A stretch of 64,000 bases of DNA, taken from NCBI GenBank assembly GCA_033980235.1, contig CM067067.1:33428451-33492450 (forward strand). Reading direction: 5' to 3'. The DNA is from Diadema setosum (taxonomy: Eukaryota; Echinodermata; Echinoidea; Diadematoida; Diadematidae). Every line of letters begins with the position of its first letter. Positions within the stretch are counted from its first letter, which is position 1. The notes beneath the pieces are model-generated. The model made no database searches. It was not told where the DNA came from and worked only from the letters and a program-made list of their open reading frames with translations. The translations under genes were made by a program, and so were the position numbers. Of the stretch, positions 34,437 to 46,801 are shown piece after piece.

Positions 34437-37400
34437 TCATGGAATCGCTTTTGTCTGAATCTCGTCGAATCGCGACTCGGGCGTGCGGTAGTACGAGCTG
34501 AACTCCCTCAACGCCTCGTCCTCCATGATTCGGGGCGCGATCACCTCGTGCTTGCGCATGCGCTCGACGTACTGATTGAAGAGGGTGAGGGATTTGGGGA
34601 AGCCGTCGCCGCCGAGCGCGCTGCCAGCCGTGGCGCGGTAGATGAACGGCCAGAGGGAGTAGTCTACCAGACCCGGAGCCGACCCTGTCAAAAAAAAAAA
34701 ACAAAACAAAACAAAAAAAAAAAACAAAAAAAAAAAAAACAAAACGAAAAATGAAATAGAAATCCTTAGCAAAAGAATCCCTGACTGTGACAGGTTCTTA
34801 TTAATTATTTAGTAGGACATTATGATTAGTGATACTGATGTATGCATCAATCACATACTAGTAGATTCTTTGATATGCTGTTTCGTCGCACTTAAAACAC
34901 GGAGAAAAGTGCTGTCTTGATATTATTGTTAAGGTCCCTCAAAACTTCCACAGGGCCGAATGAAAAAGGATTCATTAAGATAAAAAAACCTGTTCATGTC
35001 ATTTAAAGCTTTACAAACAACAACAACTCATATAAGAGATAAAGCACAAAAAGTAAAAAAAAAAATACTCGTAATTATAATATTTCAAAGACAAACCCAT
35101 ATGAGATGTTTTGGTGTGCTTTGAAATTTATAAGAAGAACAAGCAACCATTTGGCCTGTGATTGCGCCTTTCCGGTATTTCATCTCCTAGTCAATAGCAG
35201 TATGCGATAGGGACATGATAAAATGTCCCAGAAAATTATTATTATTACATGTGTATAAGGATAAGTACAATTACAAACTTGAAAGATTTGGAAAAAGAAA
35301 CTGTAAACAATTCCAGATCGCTCTGGTATGATGACGACCTGAACACAATATACCCGTAGCTATTGACGAGTTTGTTAGCAAATGAATATTAATGAATTGA
35401 TGAATTTGATATATTTATATATCTACATATTCATATATTTATATAATATTTATATATCTATAAATTTATATATCTATATAATTCATATATGTACATTACT
35501 GTATTACATATTTAGAATACAATCACGTCTTTATGATGGAAGGACCGTCGAATCTTACCGGAGAAATATGGCGTTCCCCTCGTCTTCAGTTCCGCTTCGA
35601 GCTCCTCCACCCGCTTGATTAGCTCTGCCTTCAGTTCAGCGTTGGCTCCTTTCTCCTTGGCCGACTTGAACATGGCGGGAACAAACTGTCGGGGGAAAAA
35701 AGAGAGAAAAAAAGTAATTCCTGTTTGATAGCTCTGCAAAAGTCTTCTTCAATTCAAAACAATTTTGCACATACCGAATAAAGCTAGACCGGGAGCTCAA
35801 CAACCTCTGAGTCCATCATTATGATGTACTACGATACCTGAGTGACCCGCATCTCGTCATAGTTAAGGTTTATCATATTTAAATCATACTACGTTACTGA
35901 AATTCTATGAAATCCCACTCACATAAAGGAAAAATGCTGAAGATTCTAATGGAACTGCAAGTCAATGATTGATACCGGAAATTTGCACCTATCAATCGCG
36001 AACGATGCGGAATAGGTGGGCTCTAAGGAAGGGGCCCGCACCTTACCACCCTGCGCTCACATAGACAAAGCACTTAAAAGATGTGTGCGGATGGCCGTGA
36101 TGATACTGATAACACGTATTCCTTATCTTAATTTCAGATTAAAGGGAAAAAAAAAACTTTTCATTTTTCACCTCAATTTACTTGGTTGTGATAACCCTGC
36201 ACAGTTTCACGTGTATACTAAACATAGTCACAGGGGTACATTTTTGTCCAGTGCGCTTGTAGCAATTTTACGCAGGGTGACGATATTAGGGCCCCTGACG
36301 AGGTGGGGGTACCTCACTATACATTAACTGAAGACATTATTATCACAAACACCATTTTTTTATTAAAATCACTGGGCACTGTATCTCAAAAATCGTTTGA
36401 CCCGTTGACCCACGCCGTACCTTGCCCCCGAATCTCTGGATTAGAAGCTTGTCCCTGGCGCGGCTGTAGGGATCGGCGGGCAGCTGAGGGGCGGTCTTCG
36501 GGTAGAGCTCGTCGAGGTACTCGCAGGTGACCAGCGATTCCTGAATCAGCTTCCCGTCCTGCTCGAGCACGGGGACGAGGCCGTCCGGGTTCTTGTCGAA
36601 GAACCACTCGGGCTTCTGGTACGTGTTGACGTTCACCAGTTCGTAGCTGAAGAGAGGCAGAATGATGAAAATGTTGGATGGAAGAGAGAGAAGAGAGAAA
36701 GATTAACACAACATCGTTATTAAATGAAAGAAAGATATTATTCAGAGGGGCAGTGGCGTATCTAGGGAAAACGGCGCCCGGGGCAAGCACGAAAATTGCG
36801 CCCCTAATTTCTGAAAAAGTGTTCAACCCCAACCCCATCCCGGTAGGGACTTTAAACAAAGTCCACATGATGCTTTTTCAAGCACTTATAAGGGATCTTT
36901 TGAGGGTGATTTAAATGTAATGAATTTTGATAGATTTTGGCGAGCGAGCGCAGCGAGCGAGCCGAAATTTTTTGTATTTCAGCTTACAAAACATGGAATT
37001 CTTGTCATTTTTTGCTTACCAAATCTTACAATTCTAATCAAGATATAGTGACGGCCTTATAGATAACGATTTATACCAAAAAAGTGAGGACTTTAAAAAA
37101 TACTCTAAATTAGTACGCGCGAGTGAGCTGAAATTTGTATATGTCCTCGTCATCATCACGTATTGTTCTTATCTTTTTTATATAAATTTTGGCGAGCGAA
37201 CGCAGCGAGCGAGCCGAAAATTTTTGTATTTCAGCGTACAAAACATGGAATTCTTGTCACATTTTGCTTATTAAATCTCACAATTATAGTGACGACCTTT
37301 TTGATAACGATTTATACCAACAAAGTGAGGACTTGAAAAAATACTCTAAATTAGTACGAGCGAGTGAGCCGAAATTTGTATATTTCTGCGTCGTCATTAC

Positions 37401-39673
37401 GTTTTTTCTTATCTTTTTTGATTTTTTTTGCGCCCCCCTCCCCCGTATGTTCGAAACTGTTGGCGTCCTCTTTTGATAAAATCGGCGATCGCTTCAGAAC
37501 GAATGAAATTGCAGTCGCTGCTCCGTGTAACATTTTTCCTGCTAAATATAAAATGACATGAGTGAACACAATAGACATTATCATTTTGTCCGCGTCATCG
37601 TCACGTTTTGTTCTTCTCTTCTTCTCTTTTTTTTATACAAATTTTGGCGAGCGAGCGCAGCGAGCGAGCCGAAAATTTTTGTATTTCAGCTTATAAATTA
37701 TGAAACTCTTGTCATTTTTTGCTTATTAAGTTTTACATTTCTAATCAAGATATAGTGACGGCCTTATAGATAACGATTTATACCAACAAACCGAGGACTT
37801 GAAAACATACTCTAAATTAGTACGAGCGAGTGGGCCGAAATTTGTATATTTCCGCGTCATCATTACGTCTTGTTATTATCTTGTTTGATTCGGGATTTTT
37901 TTGCGCCCCCCCCCCCCCCGTATGTTCGAAATCGTTGGCGCCTTCTTTTGATCCAATTGGCGATCGCTTCAGAACGAAAGAAATTGCAGCCGCTGCTCCG
38001 TGAAACATTTTGCATGCTACATATAAAAGCACATGTGTGAACACAATAGACACTGTCATTTTGTTATCATCATGTTTTGTTCTTATCTTCTTTTTTATAT
38101 AAATTTTGGCGAGCGAGCGCAGCAAGCGAGCCGAAAATGTTTGTATTTCAGCTCACAGAACATGGAATTTTTGTGTGAACACAATAAACATTATAATAAT
38201 CATCATGTTTATATCTTGTTTGATTTGGTTTTCTGCCCCCCCCCCCACACCACTCTCCCTCCCCCGGGCCTTACGGGCGAGTTTTTTTTCCCTTCTTCTT
38301 CTTTTCTTTTCTTCTTCTTCTTTTCTTCTTCTTCTTCTTCTTCGTTTTTTTTTCCGTTTTTTTCTTCTTCTTCGTTTTTTTTTTCCTTTTTTTTTTGCGC
38401 CCCCAAGGAGTGGCGCCCGGGGCACGTGCCCCCCTTGCCCCCCCCCCCCCCCCCCCTAGATACGCCACTGCAGAGGGGTGAAGGTTCAGGTGCGAGCTTC
38501 TCTACTTTGTAGAGGAGACAAAGTGAAGAATCTCGCATCTGAACATCGTTATTGTACGCAAGTACAATATTCGTGTCCGTATGTGTTTCCACAATAATTG
38601 TTAAATGAAGAATATTTTCTAGTACATGAAATCAATATGTATACAACTTTTGTCATACATTTTCTTGCATTTTCAACGGGTGTTGCACTTCGCAGAGAAC
38701 ACCATTAGATTATCTGACTCAAGTTAATGTAATGTAATGGTTCATCAAAGAAGCATTCACACAGTGATATCGATTCATGGTTTTGCATCACTATAATTAC
38801 ACTTGCATCAAAACATTGTGCTATTTTCAAAATCAGTATATTACACCAGCAGTATATACAGAGATCGTACATGGTGATGGGTAGATGAGTAACCACAAAA
38901 AAAAAATAATAATAATAATAAATAAGTGCCAGATCATGCAAACTCCCCCTTGCTAAACCTCAAACAGGGGTGGCACGAAGTCCACCTATGTCACAGAGTT
39001 CAAGTGGATTTTGCTCGCCTTCCTACCGAGTACCAGGCCTTGTGTTACTTCAGTGTTATTTCGTCACACATCACTGTGCTGTGGATCATTGCCCCCACTC
39101 CTTTTTGACCTTTGGAATGACCGAGATGCGTTGACCAAACACTGCACGTGTTTACTTAGTCATATAATAAGTACAAAATATGTACGTGTAAGTGAATTGT
39201 TGAAATGAATTTGTTCGTACAAATGGTACATTCTCCGTAAATCCTCTACTTCCTTGACCCAATCCCCCTCAATACACACACAGACACACACGCACACGCA
39301 CACACACACACACACATAAAACACAACAAAAAGGAATCACTTTATGTTTATGGAATCATATTCAGCGATTTTACTCAAGGATTGCATTGCGCTGCTCACT
39401 GGATTAAACTTGACTTTCAACCTTCTATTGATTTTTTTTTTTAATTTCAGAGCACAGAATTCCATTGAATGGATGTATAGATTGCTGATATAAAAACAAA
39501 TTCACATTTTGCAAGCATTAGTGTCACCACCATTATCTTTGTCATTGCCGACATCATTGTCACTACAGCAGGAAGGTGGAAGAGAGATTAAAGTAAACTC
39601 TTGGCACTTGGTGTCTTGAATGACATTAAGACTGGTTACGTCTCCGTTTTGTACTCAAGATGAATTCATAAAG

Positions 39674-39732
<59 letters not shown>

Positions 39733-41077
39733 GACACAGTCATGCAACTACTTTTCCCCCAACTCACTCTATTCCTTTTGCTGCCAAGACCAGACGTGTT
39801 CTCTCTGCGAACGGACAGAAAGCCATGCTGTAGAGGCGGAGCACTCCGGGGGCAAGAGGGGGCATCGCCTCACCTGGACATTACAGACACATGATACACA
39901 CTTCATGTATGCATAGATTGTTTATCGAGTACTTCATGTTTTACAAACTCCGTTCTTCAGTATAGATCACTCTAGTGTATTGTTAGTATACTTCCTTGTC
40001 ACCCATGCAAAGTCTTCAAAGAAACGGTGCAATCACTTGGCCTGAAGAAGTCCACAGGAATGGATGAGAGCTAGCCAGCAAATCACTAAATGTTGGTATA
40101 AGCCTGAATCTTATATATTCAAGTTTTCATATAGTTTCTACCATCATACATTCATTCGTACATACATCATTTTATACTTTGAGACTTGTACTTCTTAAAA
40201 CTTGTTAAAAACAATATATAATGTGTCAATGTTTACTTTCTATAATGTATTACCTTTAATTTGATGGAAACTATATATTTGAAATGAATTAAATAGATTC
40301 CCATGCATAGATAAAAATTAACTGTGTAAAAGGGTATTACTAACTCACAGAGAGAATGAGATGAATATGAACAATGAGGGGGAGGCTTTTGGGAAGGGAG
40401 AAGTAAAGTTTAAGAGACAATTTGCAATACTGTAACAGCATAGAATCAAATCAAAATCACATCAACACTTTAGAGTCATATGCAACGAGTGTAGAGCAGA
40501 CTGGTTCAGGTGTCGCCGAACGTTTGCTTTATTCAGATCACAATCGTTTGCTGTTATATATATTTTCATATTTCTTGATAGCAAACGTTAATCACAATTT
40601 CACAAACGCAAATCATTCACGATGAGATTAGTGCTCGATTTAATCTCGTCCCTTCAATAAACTATCGATAGCTTATACCTCAAAGACATCATCATTCATT
40701 TATAAATTATATACTGTGTGAGAGCCATCTTAACTGTTGCTTACAAACCACTAAAACACACGGATCCATACATCAATAGGACACTATCAACGACACGATT
40801 TCAGCAAGCAGCCCTTAAATTTGGACTATGACTGCATCAGGTAAAATGATAACTTTCCTAGAATTGCTCATAGGTTTTACGTGACTGATGATCGTACCCC
40901 CAAGCAGTCAACTCTATAAGAATCTATGTACCAATAGTCATCTGTTGAAAGTGGTAGATGTCAAAGTAAAGTACACATGTATTGAATTCAACAGAATTAA
41001 ACAACTTAAACAGAATGAGAAAGACGGACATTTTCTGAGGGAAATAGCCTACCTGTCTTATAGTGATGTGACGGCAT
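34437..41077 (-). CDS. Omega-class glutathione S-transferase, five exons
   Basis: Cytosolic GSTO enzymes catalyse glutathione-dependent thiol transfer and reductions such as dehydroascorbate, through an active-site cysteine. Exons in transcript order are 41053-41077, 39768-39873, 36421-36646, 35559-35685 and 34437-34684. All junctions are in phase, giving 243 aa (human GSTO1 is 241). The thioredoxin-like N-domain shows [21 protein letters not shown] with the catalytic Cys at residue 28, [18 protein letters not shown] (cis-Pro) and [15 protein letters not shown]. The helical C-domain includes VEELEAELK and [15 protein letters not shown]. Exon 1 codes only MPSHHYKT plus a split Gly; it rests on a GTAGGC donor and correct phase, so it is the least certain part. 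Intron 2 contains a 1.72-kb hAT-like insertion. Confidence 0.93.
36751..38470. mobile_element. Non-autonomous hAT-like DNA transposon, 1.72 kb, in GST intron 2
   Basis: The element is flanked by an exact 8-bp duplication CAGAGGGG (36743-36750 and 38471-38478). It is bounded by inverted repeats: left CAGTGGCGTATCTAGGG, right the complement of the same 17 bases. Subterminal GGCGCCCGGGGCA also occurs at both ends. The 8-bp target duplication and CAG ends fit the hAT superfamily. There is no transposase. The inside is built of repeated blocks starting TTTTGGCGAGCGAGCGCAGC at about 36936, 37188, 37641 and 38103. Homopolymer and TTC-rich tracts lie near the right end (38275-38455). Confidence 0.85.
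39677..39726. repeat. (TA)n microsatellite in GST intron 2
   Basis: A pure TA run about 40 bp from the GST exon 2 donor. The rest of intron 2 outside the hAT element, and intron 1 (39874-41052), show nothing else recognisable. Confidence 0.95.
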
Positions 41078-41617
41078 GTTGATTATGGATATGATGCTAG
41101 ACCTCTCACACTGCGGAGTCTGTGTTGTTACTCAACGAACGGCGCTGCTTGAGTGACCGGCGTGTGTTTCTATACCAGCATTTATAGGATCGACCCATGC
41201 ACCCAAGGCTAGCTCTGTGTACACACGTTTCGCCGAGTCATTTGCCATATCGCTAGTTATCAAAATGAAATACCATAACAATGGGTGTGCGTGCGGGCAT
41301 AATTACTGTTTGCTCATAGTAAACATCTGTCACAATCAGAAAGACTCCTAGTCACTTCGTGTAGAATGACGAAGCAAAAAATGTCAACATTATGAAATTC
41401 CTTGGGGCCTATTGTGCGACGAAAATGAACGATGCGATTATCCTAAGAACCAAAGCAAGGAGAAGGCCCTGGGAGAAAACTCCTGACAAATATGCTATCT
41501 TCGCATTGTCGCCGACACGCGAGCCCAGCTCCGCGCTTGAGTGCACACATCGTCATTTTGGTACATGTATTTCACAGATTTTAATGAGGAGGTTTTACGA
41601 TTTGCATAGGCCTTGTA
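41078..41617 (-). promoter_or_regulatory. Upstream region of the GST gene
   Basis: Presumed promoter by position only. It contains GC-richer sequence at about 41110-41170. No TATA box or confident binding site was identified. Confidence 0.3.
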
Positions 41618-41887
41618 CTCTCTACAAAAGTCGAGTGAAAATATTCACTCATGAAGGAGTGAATACAAAAAAGAGTGAAATTAGAGTGAATTTTAAATGT
41701 TCATTTTCACTCGTTCTAGAGTGACCTAAGGGATCACTCCAATATATTCGAGAGATCCCTGACGTCACTCCAAAATGAGTGAAAATGAATATTTTCACTG
41801 AAAATTCACTCCAATTTCACTCTAATTTCACTCTTTTTTGTATTCACTCCTTCAAGAGTGAATATTTTCACTCGATTTTTTAGAGAG
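41618..41887. mobile_element. Fold-back MITE with about 100-bp inverted repeats, 270 bp
   Basis: Left arm starts CTCTCTACAAAAGTCGAGTG; reverse-complemented right arm starts CTCTCTAAAAAATCGAGTG. Both continue through GAAAATATTCACTC, GGAGTGAATACAAAAAAGAG and TGAAATTAGAGTGAA, so almost the whole element folds into one hairpin. The ends abut TA dinucleotides (41616-41617 and 41888-41889), fitting a Tc1/mariner-type target. The motif GAGTGAA/TTCACTC recurs throughout. Confidence 0.85.
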
Positions 41888-42200
41888 TACGCACGCAACA
41901 AAAGACATCTTTTTGAAAGAGGGACTTTCCCCCTGTTCTTTTTCTCCGATAGGAGGCTGAGAACTTTTAAATTCTACGCCTCTTCATGGCATTGTTCAAA
42001 CGTGTATTTTGGAACCCATGTTTGCAAGATAAAAGTAAGAAAATTTTTCAAAACAGACCCAGCTTACTCATGATTCTAAATGTCTATTTCAGAGCAATAT
42101 GAAGAGAATTTTTTTTCTCCCTTTGTCCATTTCAATCATAGATGCTTGTGGAATGTGAATGCAATAGACCTTTACGCTAAGATGTTCCCACAACACACCT

Positions 42201-42254
42201 CGGACCACGGTAGGATTGTCATGTGCATTCATGCATGACAATCCGACCGTGGTC
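42201..42254. repeat. 22-bp inverted repeat (hairpin)
   Basis: GGACCACGGTAGGATTGTCA, then TG, is matched with one mismatch by the reverse complement of CATGACAATCCGACCGTGGT, then CC, across a loop of about 8 bases. The outer sequence CATGG/CCATGG also pairs loosely. No gene context. Confidence 0.75.
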
Positions 42255-42296
42255 CATGGTCTTTCCTACTAAATCAAAGACAACTAGCCATCAATT

Positions 42297-42682
42297 CATG
42301 GCCGGCAGAACCGGGGGCAGGGGGGCTGGGACTGGGACCCCCCCCCCCCCCCACTTTTTGTGCACCATACAAAGGAATGCATAAGGTGTCATCACTTTGC
42401 CCCCCCCCCCCATTTTTTTTTTGTTTTTTTTTTTACCTGGAAGTACGTAAGTGGCACTAAAAAGAAATAGGGCTCTAGCTAGAGATCTTGAAGTGTAAGC
42501 GCGGTAACGTCGTCATGTTTTTCCGTGAGCTGAAGACCTGTTGTCAGCTGTCAGCTGAAGAAACCCGGAAGTGGAAGGGGAGAGACGAGCTGAGCACTTT
42601 TTTTTTTTCGCTTGTTAGCTCATGAAACCAGGAAGTGCCCCCCCCCCCCCCTCCCACTTTTGAAAACGCTCCGCCGGCCCTG
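42297..42682. mobile_element. Probable non-autonomous DNA element, 386 bp
   Basis: The left end CATGGCCGGCAGAACCG and the reverse-complemented right end CAGGGCCGGCGGAGCG are imperfect inverted repeats, each next to C/G homopolymers. The interior has repeated CCCGGAAGTG/CCAGGAAGTG motifs. The target duplication is unclear. Confidence 0.5.
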
Positions 42683-43689
42683 CAATTATCACTGATTCGT
42701 TTCTTTCAAACGAAAATAACACGACAAAGAGAAAACGCTGAAGTGGCTTAAAAAATCCAAATGAACAAGATTTGTCCAAATGAGCCAGTTCGGGGTACCA
42801 GTTTGCGCGTGAGCAGAAAAAAGGTCATTTGTACTGAGAGACAGGATGGCTTTTAAATATACTGAGACAAGCATGTATGATGCAGTGATAAGTCATGTAA
42901 TCCTTATTAATGGTGCCTGCTAGTACATCCATCTGACAGCATGTCTGGTATTTGGCAATGTTAACAGAAAAAAAAAGAAGTGTTAATGCATTCAATACAA
43001 CACAATTAATGTATGTTTCCAAAAGTGTTGATTGACAAACAATCCCGGTCACTTAAATTATACGTAGGTTCATTCTTTGTTTGAATACGAGTTCCATAAA
43101 TTGCTATGTTGGGCAAATTGATACATTATGTCGCTTTGAATCGAGTGAAGTGACTAACCAACTGAGAAAAATGAAAGGTCATTTTGTACCCATGTGCACA
43201 TGAGCTATCTCCGAACTGGCTTATTGCATGAGCGAAGTAAGTTATGTCTATAGTTAGTTCATAAAAATCATCATCAGTTCTTGTCAGTTTGAATTACTGT
43301 AAATAGCTGGCGCCATCAACGTTGGTTTGATGGTCTTCTGATCCGCACAATGTCTTCCCCTCTGAATCCTTACTAATTTTCAGCAGTTGAGCCAGGACTT
43401 CAGGTCCCATGTCGAAGATATCCTCAACTTGATACGATGACTACACATCTTGCTCATTAAGCAGAAGTGGTTTCATCAAAACCCGACGCAAAATAGGAAA
43501 GTTGCAACTGATTGTCCTTCATCGATCTAAATTAATATCGATTATTTAGTGTTTTAGTAGTGGGCCTGATAGCAATGATAAAAATCAAAATAGGCATACA
43601 TATGGGGTTGAACTCAAACCCAGAAGAAACATGAAAGGCATTGAATTTTTGTTCGTTGATATGAGTGGACCTTTGTATAGAGTATCTAC

Positions 43690-44110
43690 AAGGTGTTTCA
43701 ATAAAATCATCTCAATCGACAATGGTGACACATTTGCTCCTGCGACAGTTGTTCAGTCTCAATTACTGCAAAGGACTTAGGGTTAGGGTTGTGGTAGGGT
43801 TTTAGGTGTAGTTCGATGTGAAGATTAAGATTAGGGTTTAGGGTTACGTTTGTGTGTAAAATGTAAATGTCTTTTAGTGTGCAGATATTTCTTGGGACCA
43901 TTTGTCGCAGGAGCACATATCATGGAACCTTCAATAAAATCATCTCAGTTGACATTGGTGACACGTCATTTGCTCCTGCGATACTATTGGTAGGACGTTA
44001 TTTTTATCAAAGGACTTAGCGATAGAGTTGCTATAGGATTCTAGGTTTGGTTTGCTGTGAGGATTAGGACTAGAGGGTTAGAGTTATGTTTGTGGGTATA
44101 ATTTATGTTT
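43690..44110. repeat. Direct duplication containing TTAGGG-like motifs
   Basis: CAATAAAATCATCTCAATCG, followed by GACA-TGGTGACAC and TTTGCTCCTGCGA, occurs at about 43700 and again at about 43930. Each copy runs into GGACTTAG, GTTAGGGTT-like and GGATT-type sequence, so a unit of about 230 bp is duplicated. Copy 1 also has inverted ends GCTCCTGCGAC (43737-43747) and GTCGCAGGAGC (43903-43913), suggesting a MITE inside it. Confidence 0.6.
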
Positions 44111-44203
44111 GGCTTAGCATAGAGCAAATGCAAAAGAAGCAAATTCCATGGACCATTGACAATATTGCACAGCCCCTTTCAATCATCGATGATCCGTTAA
44201 AAT

Positions 44204-44497
44204 CTGTGGGGGATTCAAAGGGCGGGGGCATTAGGCGCTCTCCCCCCCCCCCACTTATTTTTTTTTTTAAATAAAAGAAACAAAAAAAAATGAAAGGCGG
44301 CGTGAGCACCGCTTAGATTCTTTAAAGAAACCATCTTTGTCAGGCGATTGTAGAGCACCAAAAATTGTGCTGAAGCCTTTTTTTTTCTTTAGATGAAACC
44401 CAGAAGTGGTACGAGAAACTTGTCAGCTGATTAAGCCTGGAAGTGGCACCAGGAATCAATTTTGCGCCCCTTTATGGAATTCCTTTATCCACCCCTG
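44204..44497. mobile_element. Possible non-autonomous DNA element, 294 bp
   Basis: The left end CTGTGGGGGATTCAAAGG and the reverse-complemented right end CAGGGGTGGATAAAGG are imperfect inverted repeats. The element contains C/T homopolymers and AGAAGTGG/GGAAGTGG motifs like the element at 42297. Evidence is moderate because the ends are diverged. Confidence 0.45.
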
Positions 44498-44779
44498 AGT
44501 ATAACAGATTGCAAGATTTCAGGGACCCTTGCTATCTGAGAGTCTACAACTAACAATAATTGCAGTTTGATCGCGTTCCAGATTGGAATGAAGCAATCAG
44601 AAGCTGCAATGCAAAACGGTGACTACCAATCAGATATGAGCATCTCAATTATTGCTATGGTGACAACTACGGTTAACATGACTAACAATGCATTGCGCAC
44701 GTCAATCTTGTTGTGCAGTGGGTAACATCAACCATTTGATTATTACAACTTATAAATGGACATCCGTAGCATCGCTAAG

Positions 44780-46801
44780 ACCAGGCGTCCACTCGGGCGA
44801 GAACAAGCCCCGGACAAGACCCGGAAAGCAAATCTGGTGTTCCGCACTCGTTTGGCAACCTGTCCGCACGTTCCTGAACAAAATGCTGAAAGTGTCCGTT
44901 CACTGTCCTAAATATGTCCGGGCGTTTCCGCATCTTCCGGGAGAGAGAAAAATTTCTGCGTCCAAATTTCGATCGAGACCAAAATTTGATCGCGGAAATG
45001 AACTTCCTGACACCTTCGGCAACTTGTCCTGAAGACATCGTCAGGACTTCCCGCCTGTCCGTAACCCTTCCGCTCCTTCCGCAAACGCTCCTGAAAGAAT
45101 CCCGGTGTGCGGTGTGAGGAAGCTTTGCGAATGAATGCGGAAGACACCAGAAATGTTTTAGGACAGCGCGGAGCCGATGCGGACATGTTGTAATCAAGAC
45201 ATGAAAGAGCCACACTTTCCATGAGCGAAAGGATTTTGAAAGTAAAAAAAAAAAAAGATCAATGCAGCATCATGTCAATGAAACGCAAAAAGACCAATAA
45301 GGTAGGTGAGGTCCCCATGCAAGTACCACAGCCAAACCTCTCTTCCACTGATTAGGAAAAGGTAAATATCAGCATTTCCCAGTCCCAAATGAAGGAAGCA
45401 AAGCAGAAGGCAAGGTATATTTTGCCAACAGTAACTAGGATAAAGAGGAAGCAACACTCTCCGCTCCGAGTAAACGTTGTTTTTGTTGTTGCTGTTGTTG
45501 TTGTTGTTGTAGTTGTTGCGTTCTTTTTCAGAAGTCATTTCCATTTGAGGGATTTTTAGTAGTTGCCATTACATCGTATACATAGTGCATCGTTTAGTTC
45601 GCTATAAATGTGACCGCCCAGCTCAATCCCCACAAAAGTGGAACTAGGTCATAGGCATAAATTCTTATGTCAAAGTACTATGTTATAAGCTTGAAAAATT
45701 ATTTAACTTGTTTGATAATGACCATCCTAACACATTCAAAGTGGATCAGGGCCAGTGCTCGTTCGTTCGTTCGTATTTATTTTGCTTCTCAAATCAAATC
45801 AAAATAAAAAATGAATTGCATCAATGTGACAAATTCAAACAAAACATAACCAAATGACAAAGGAGTAACACAAAAGTGCAGTTTATACTACATGCATAAC
45901 ATTTATAGTTACATACAATACAAATAAGGCAGTGCATTTGATTCAATAAGGAAGGAGGTGACCGTCAGGATACGCATAGCTTGACTGGGCTGATGGCCTC
46001 ATTGGGAAAATATAACTCACAAAAAGTACATTGATTGTTTTGTTCTACATTACAATGGTATGCTTTAGAAGGAAAAGAAAATGTGAGTGAGTGCTGTGCG
46101 AGTGCAATAGGTGAGTTGAATGTTTGTGTTTGGGCTATTTTATAATATATAATTATTCTTCAGTATATCACTACAATAATACGAATAAATTCAGACCAAA
46201 ATATAAACAAACTCATATCAATTATTATACCTTATTTTAGTAAATATATTGAGCTAAAATATATGTCTTTAAACTAGCTTTGAAAGAAAACAGAGATGTT
46301 CGTGATTTTAGGGAGTCGGGTACAGCATTCCATGTAATATATCCGTGATGCCTCACTGACCTGTGAGCTATAAGTGCTATCTCAGCATCTCTCACAGCTG
46401 GTATTTGAAGAAATAGGGCAAAGCAAATTTCGGCTGTTGTGACCTCCATGACGGCTAGCAGTCAAATGAGAAAAATCGAAAGTCGGCTCCCAATTTACAA
46501 ACTTGCCCTATTTCCTCATACTGTCCGCACATCTAACTCATGTTGTCCGCAAGTCATCCTGATTGTCCTCGTTCATGATTTAATCGTTCCTGATTATCAT
46601 ATTCCGGGGTATTTCGCGCTCTTCCGGAGTGATTCCTAGGATACTTCTAGGAATGTCCGCAGTCAGTCCGCGGACTGTCCCAGGACAAGCCGATTCGCAC
46701 ACTTTTTCGGCGTCTGACGCGGACAGGATGCCGAAAAGACAGAGTTTGCTTCTGCAACCTTTCTTAGGCTTGTCCGCGCCCTAGTTGACGTCCGCCCTTG
46801 G
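44780..46801. mobile_element. Possible 2-kb inverted-repeat element carrying a nested LINE
   Basis: Left end (44780-44810): GGCGTCCACTCGGGCGAGAA, then CAAGCC. Reverse-complemented right end (46767-46801): GGCGGACGTCAACTAGGGCG, then CGGACAAGCC. Both end regions are studded with TGTCCGC/TTCCGC motifs (44830-45185 and 46515-46795). This shared subterminal composition supports one element. It has no transposase. A LINE fragment sits inside. Chance pairing of two separate copies is the main alternative. Confidence 0.5.
45757..46450 (-). mobile_element. LINE 3' fragment nested in the inverted-repeat element
   Basis: The minus-strand frame at 46237-46449 reads VRHHGYITWNAVPDSLKSR, the conserved C-terminal segment of Jockey-superfamily LINE ORFs. 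The minus-strand 3' end is ATAAATACGAACGAACGAAC at about 45770, giving a (GAAC)n tail. The 5' part is absent. Confidence 0.7.

Noticed and set aside
38033..38592. Several overlapping open frames with Pro, Phe or Lys runs
   Set aside because: They lie at the homopolymer-rich end of the hAT-like element and reflect its C and TTC tracts.
44688..45222. Open frames of 100-146 codons on both strands
   Set aside because: They coincide with the TCCGC-rich end of an inverted-repeat element and resemble no protein family. Unusual composition explains the lack of stops.
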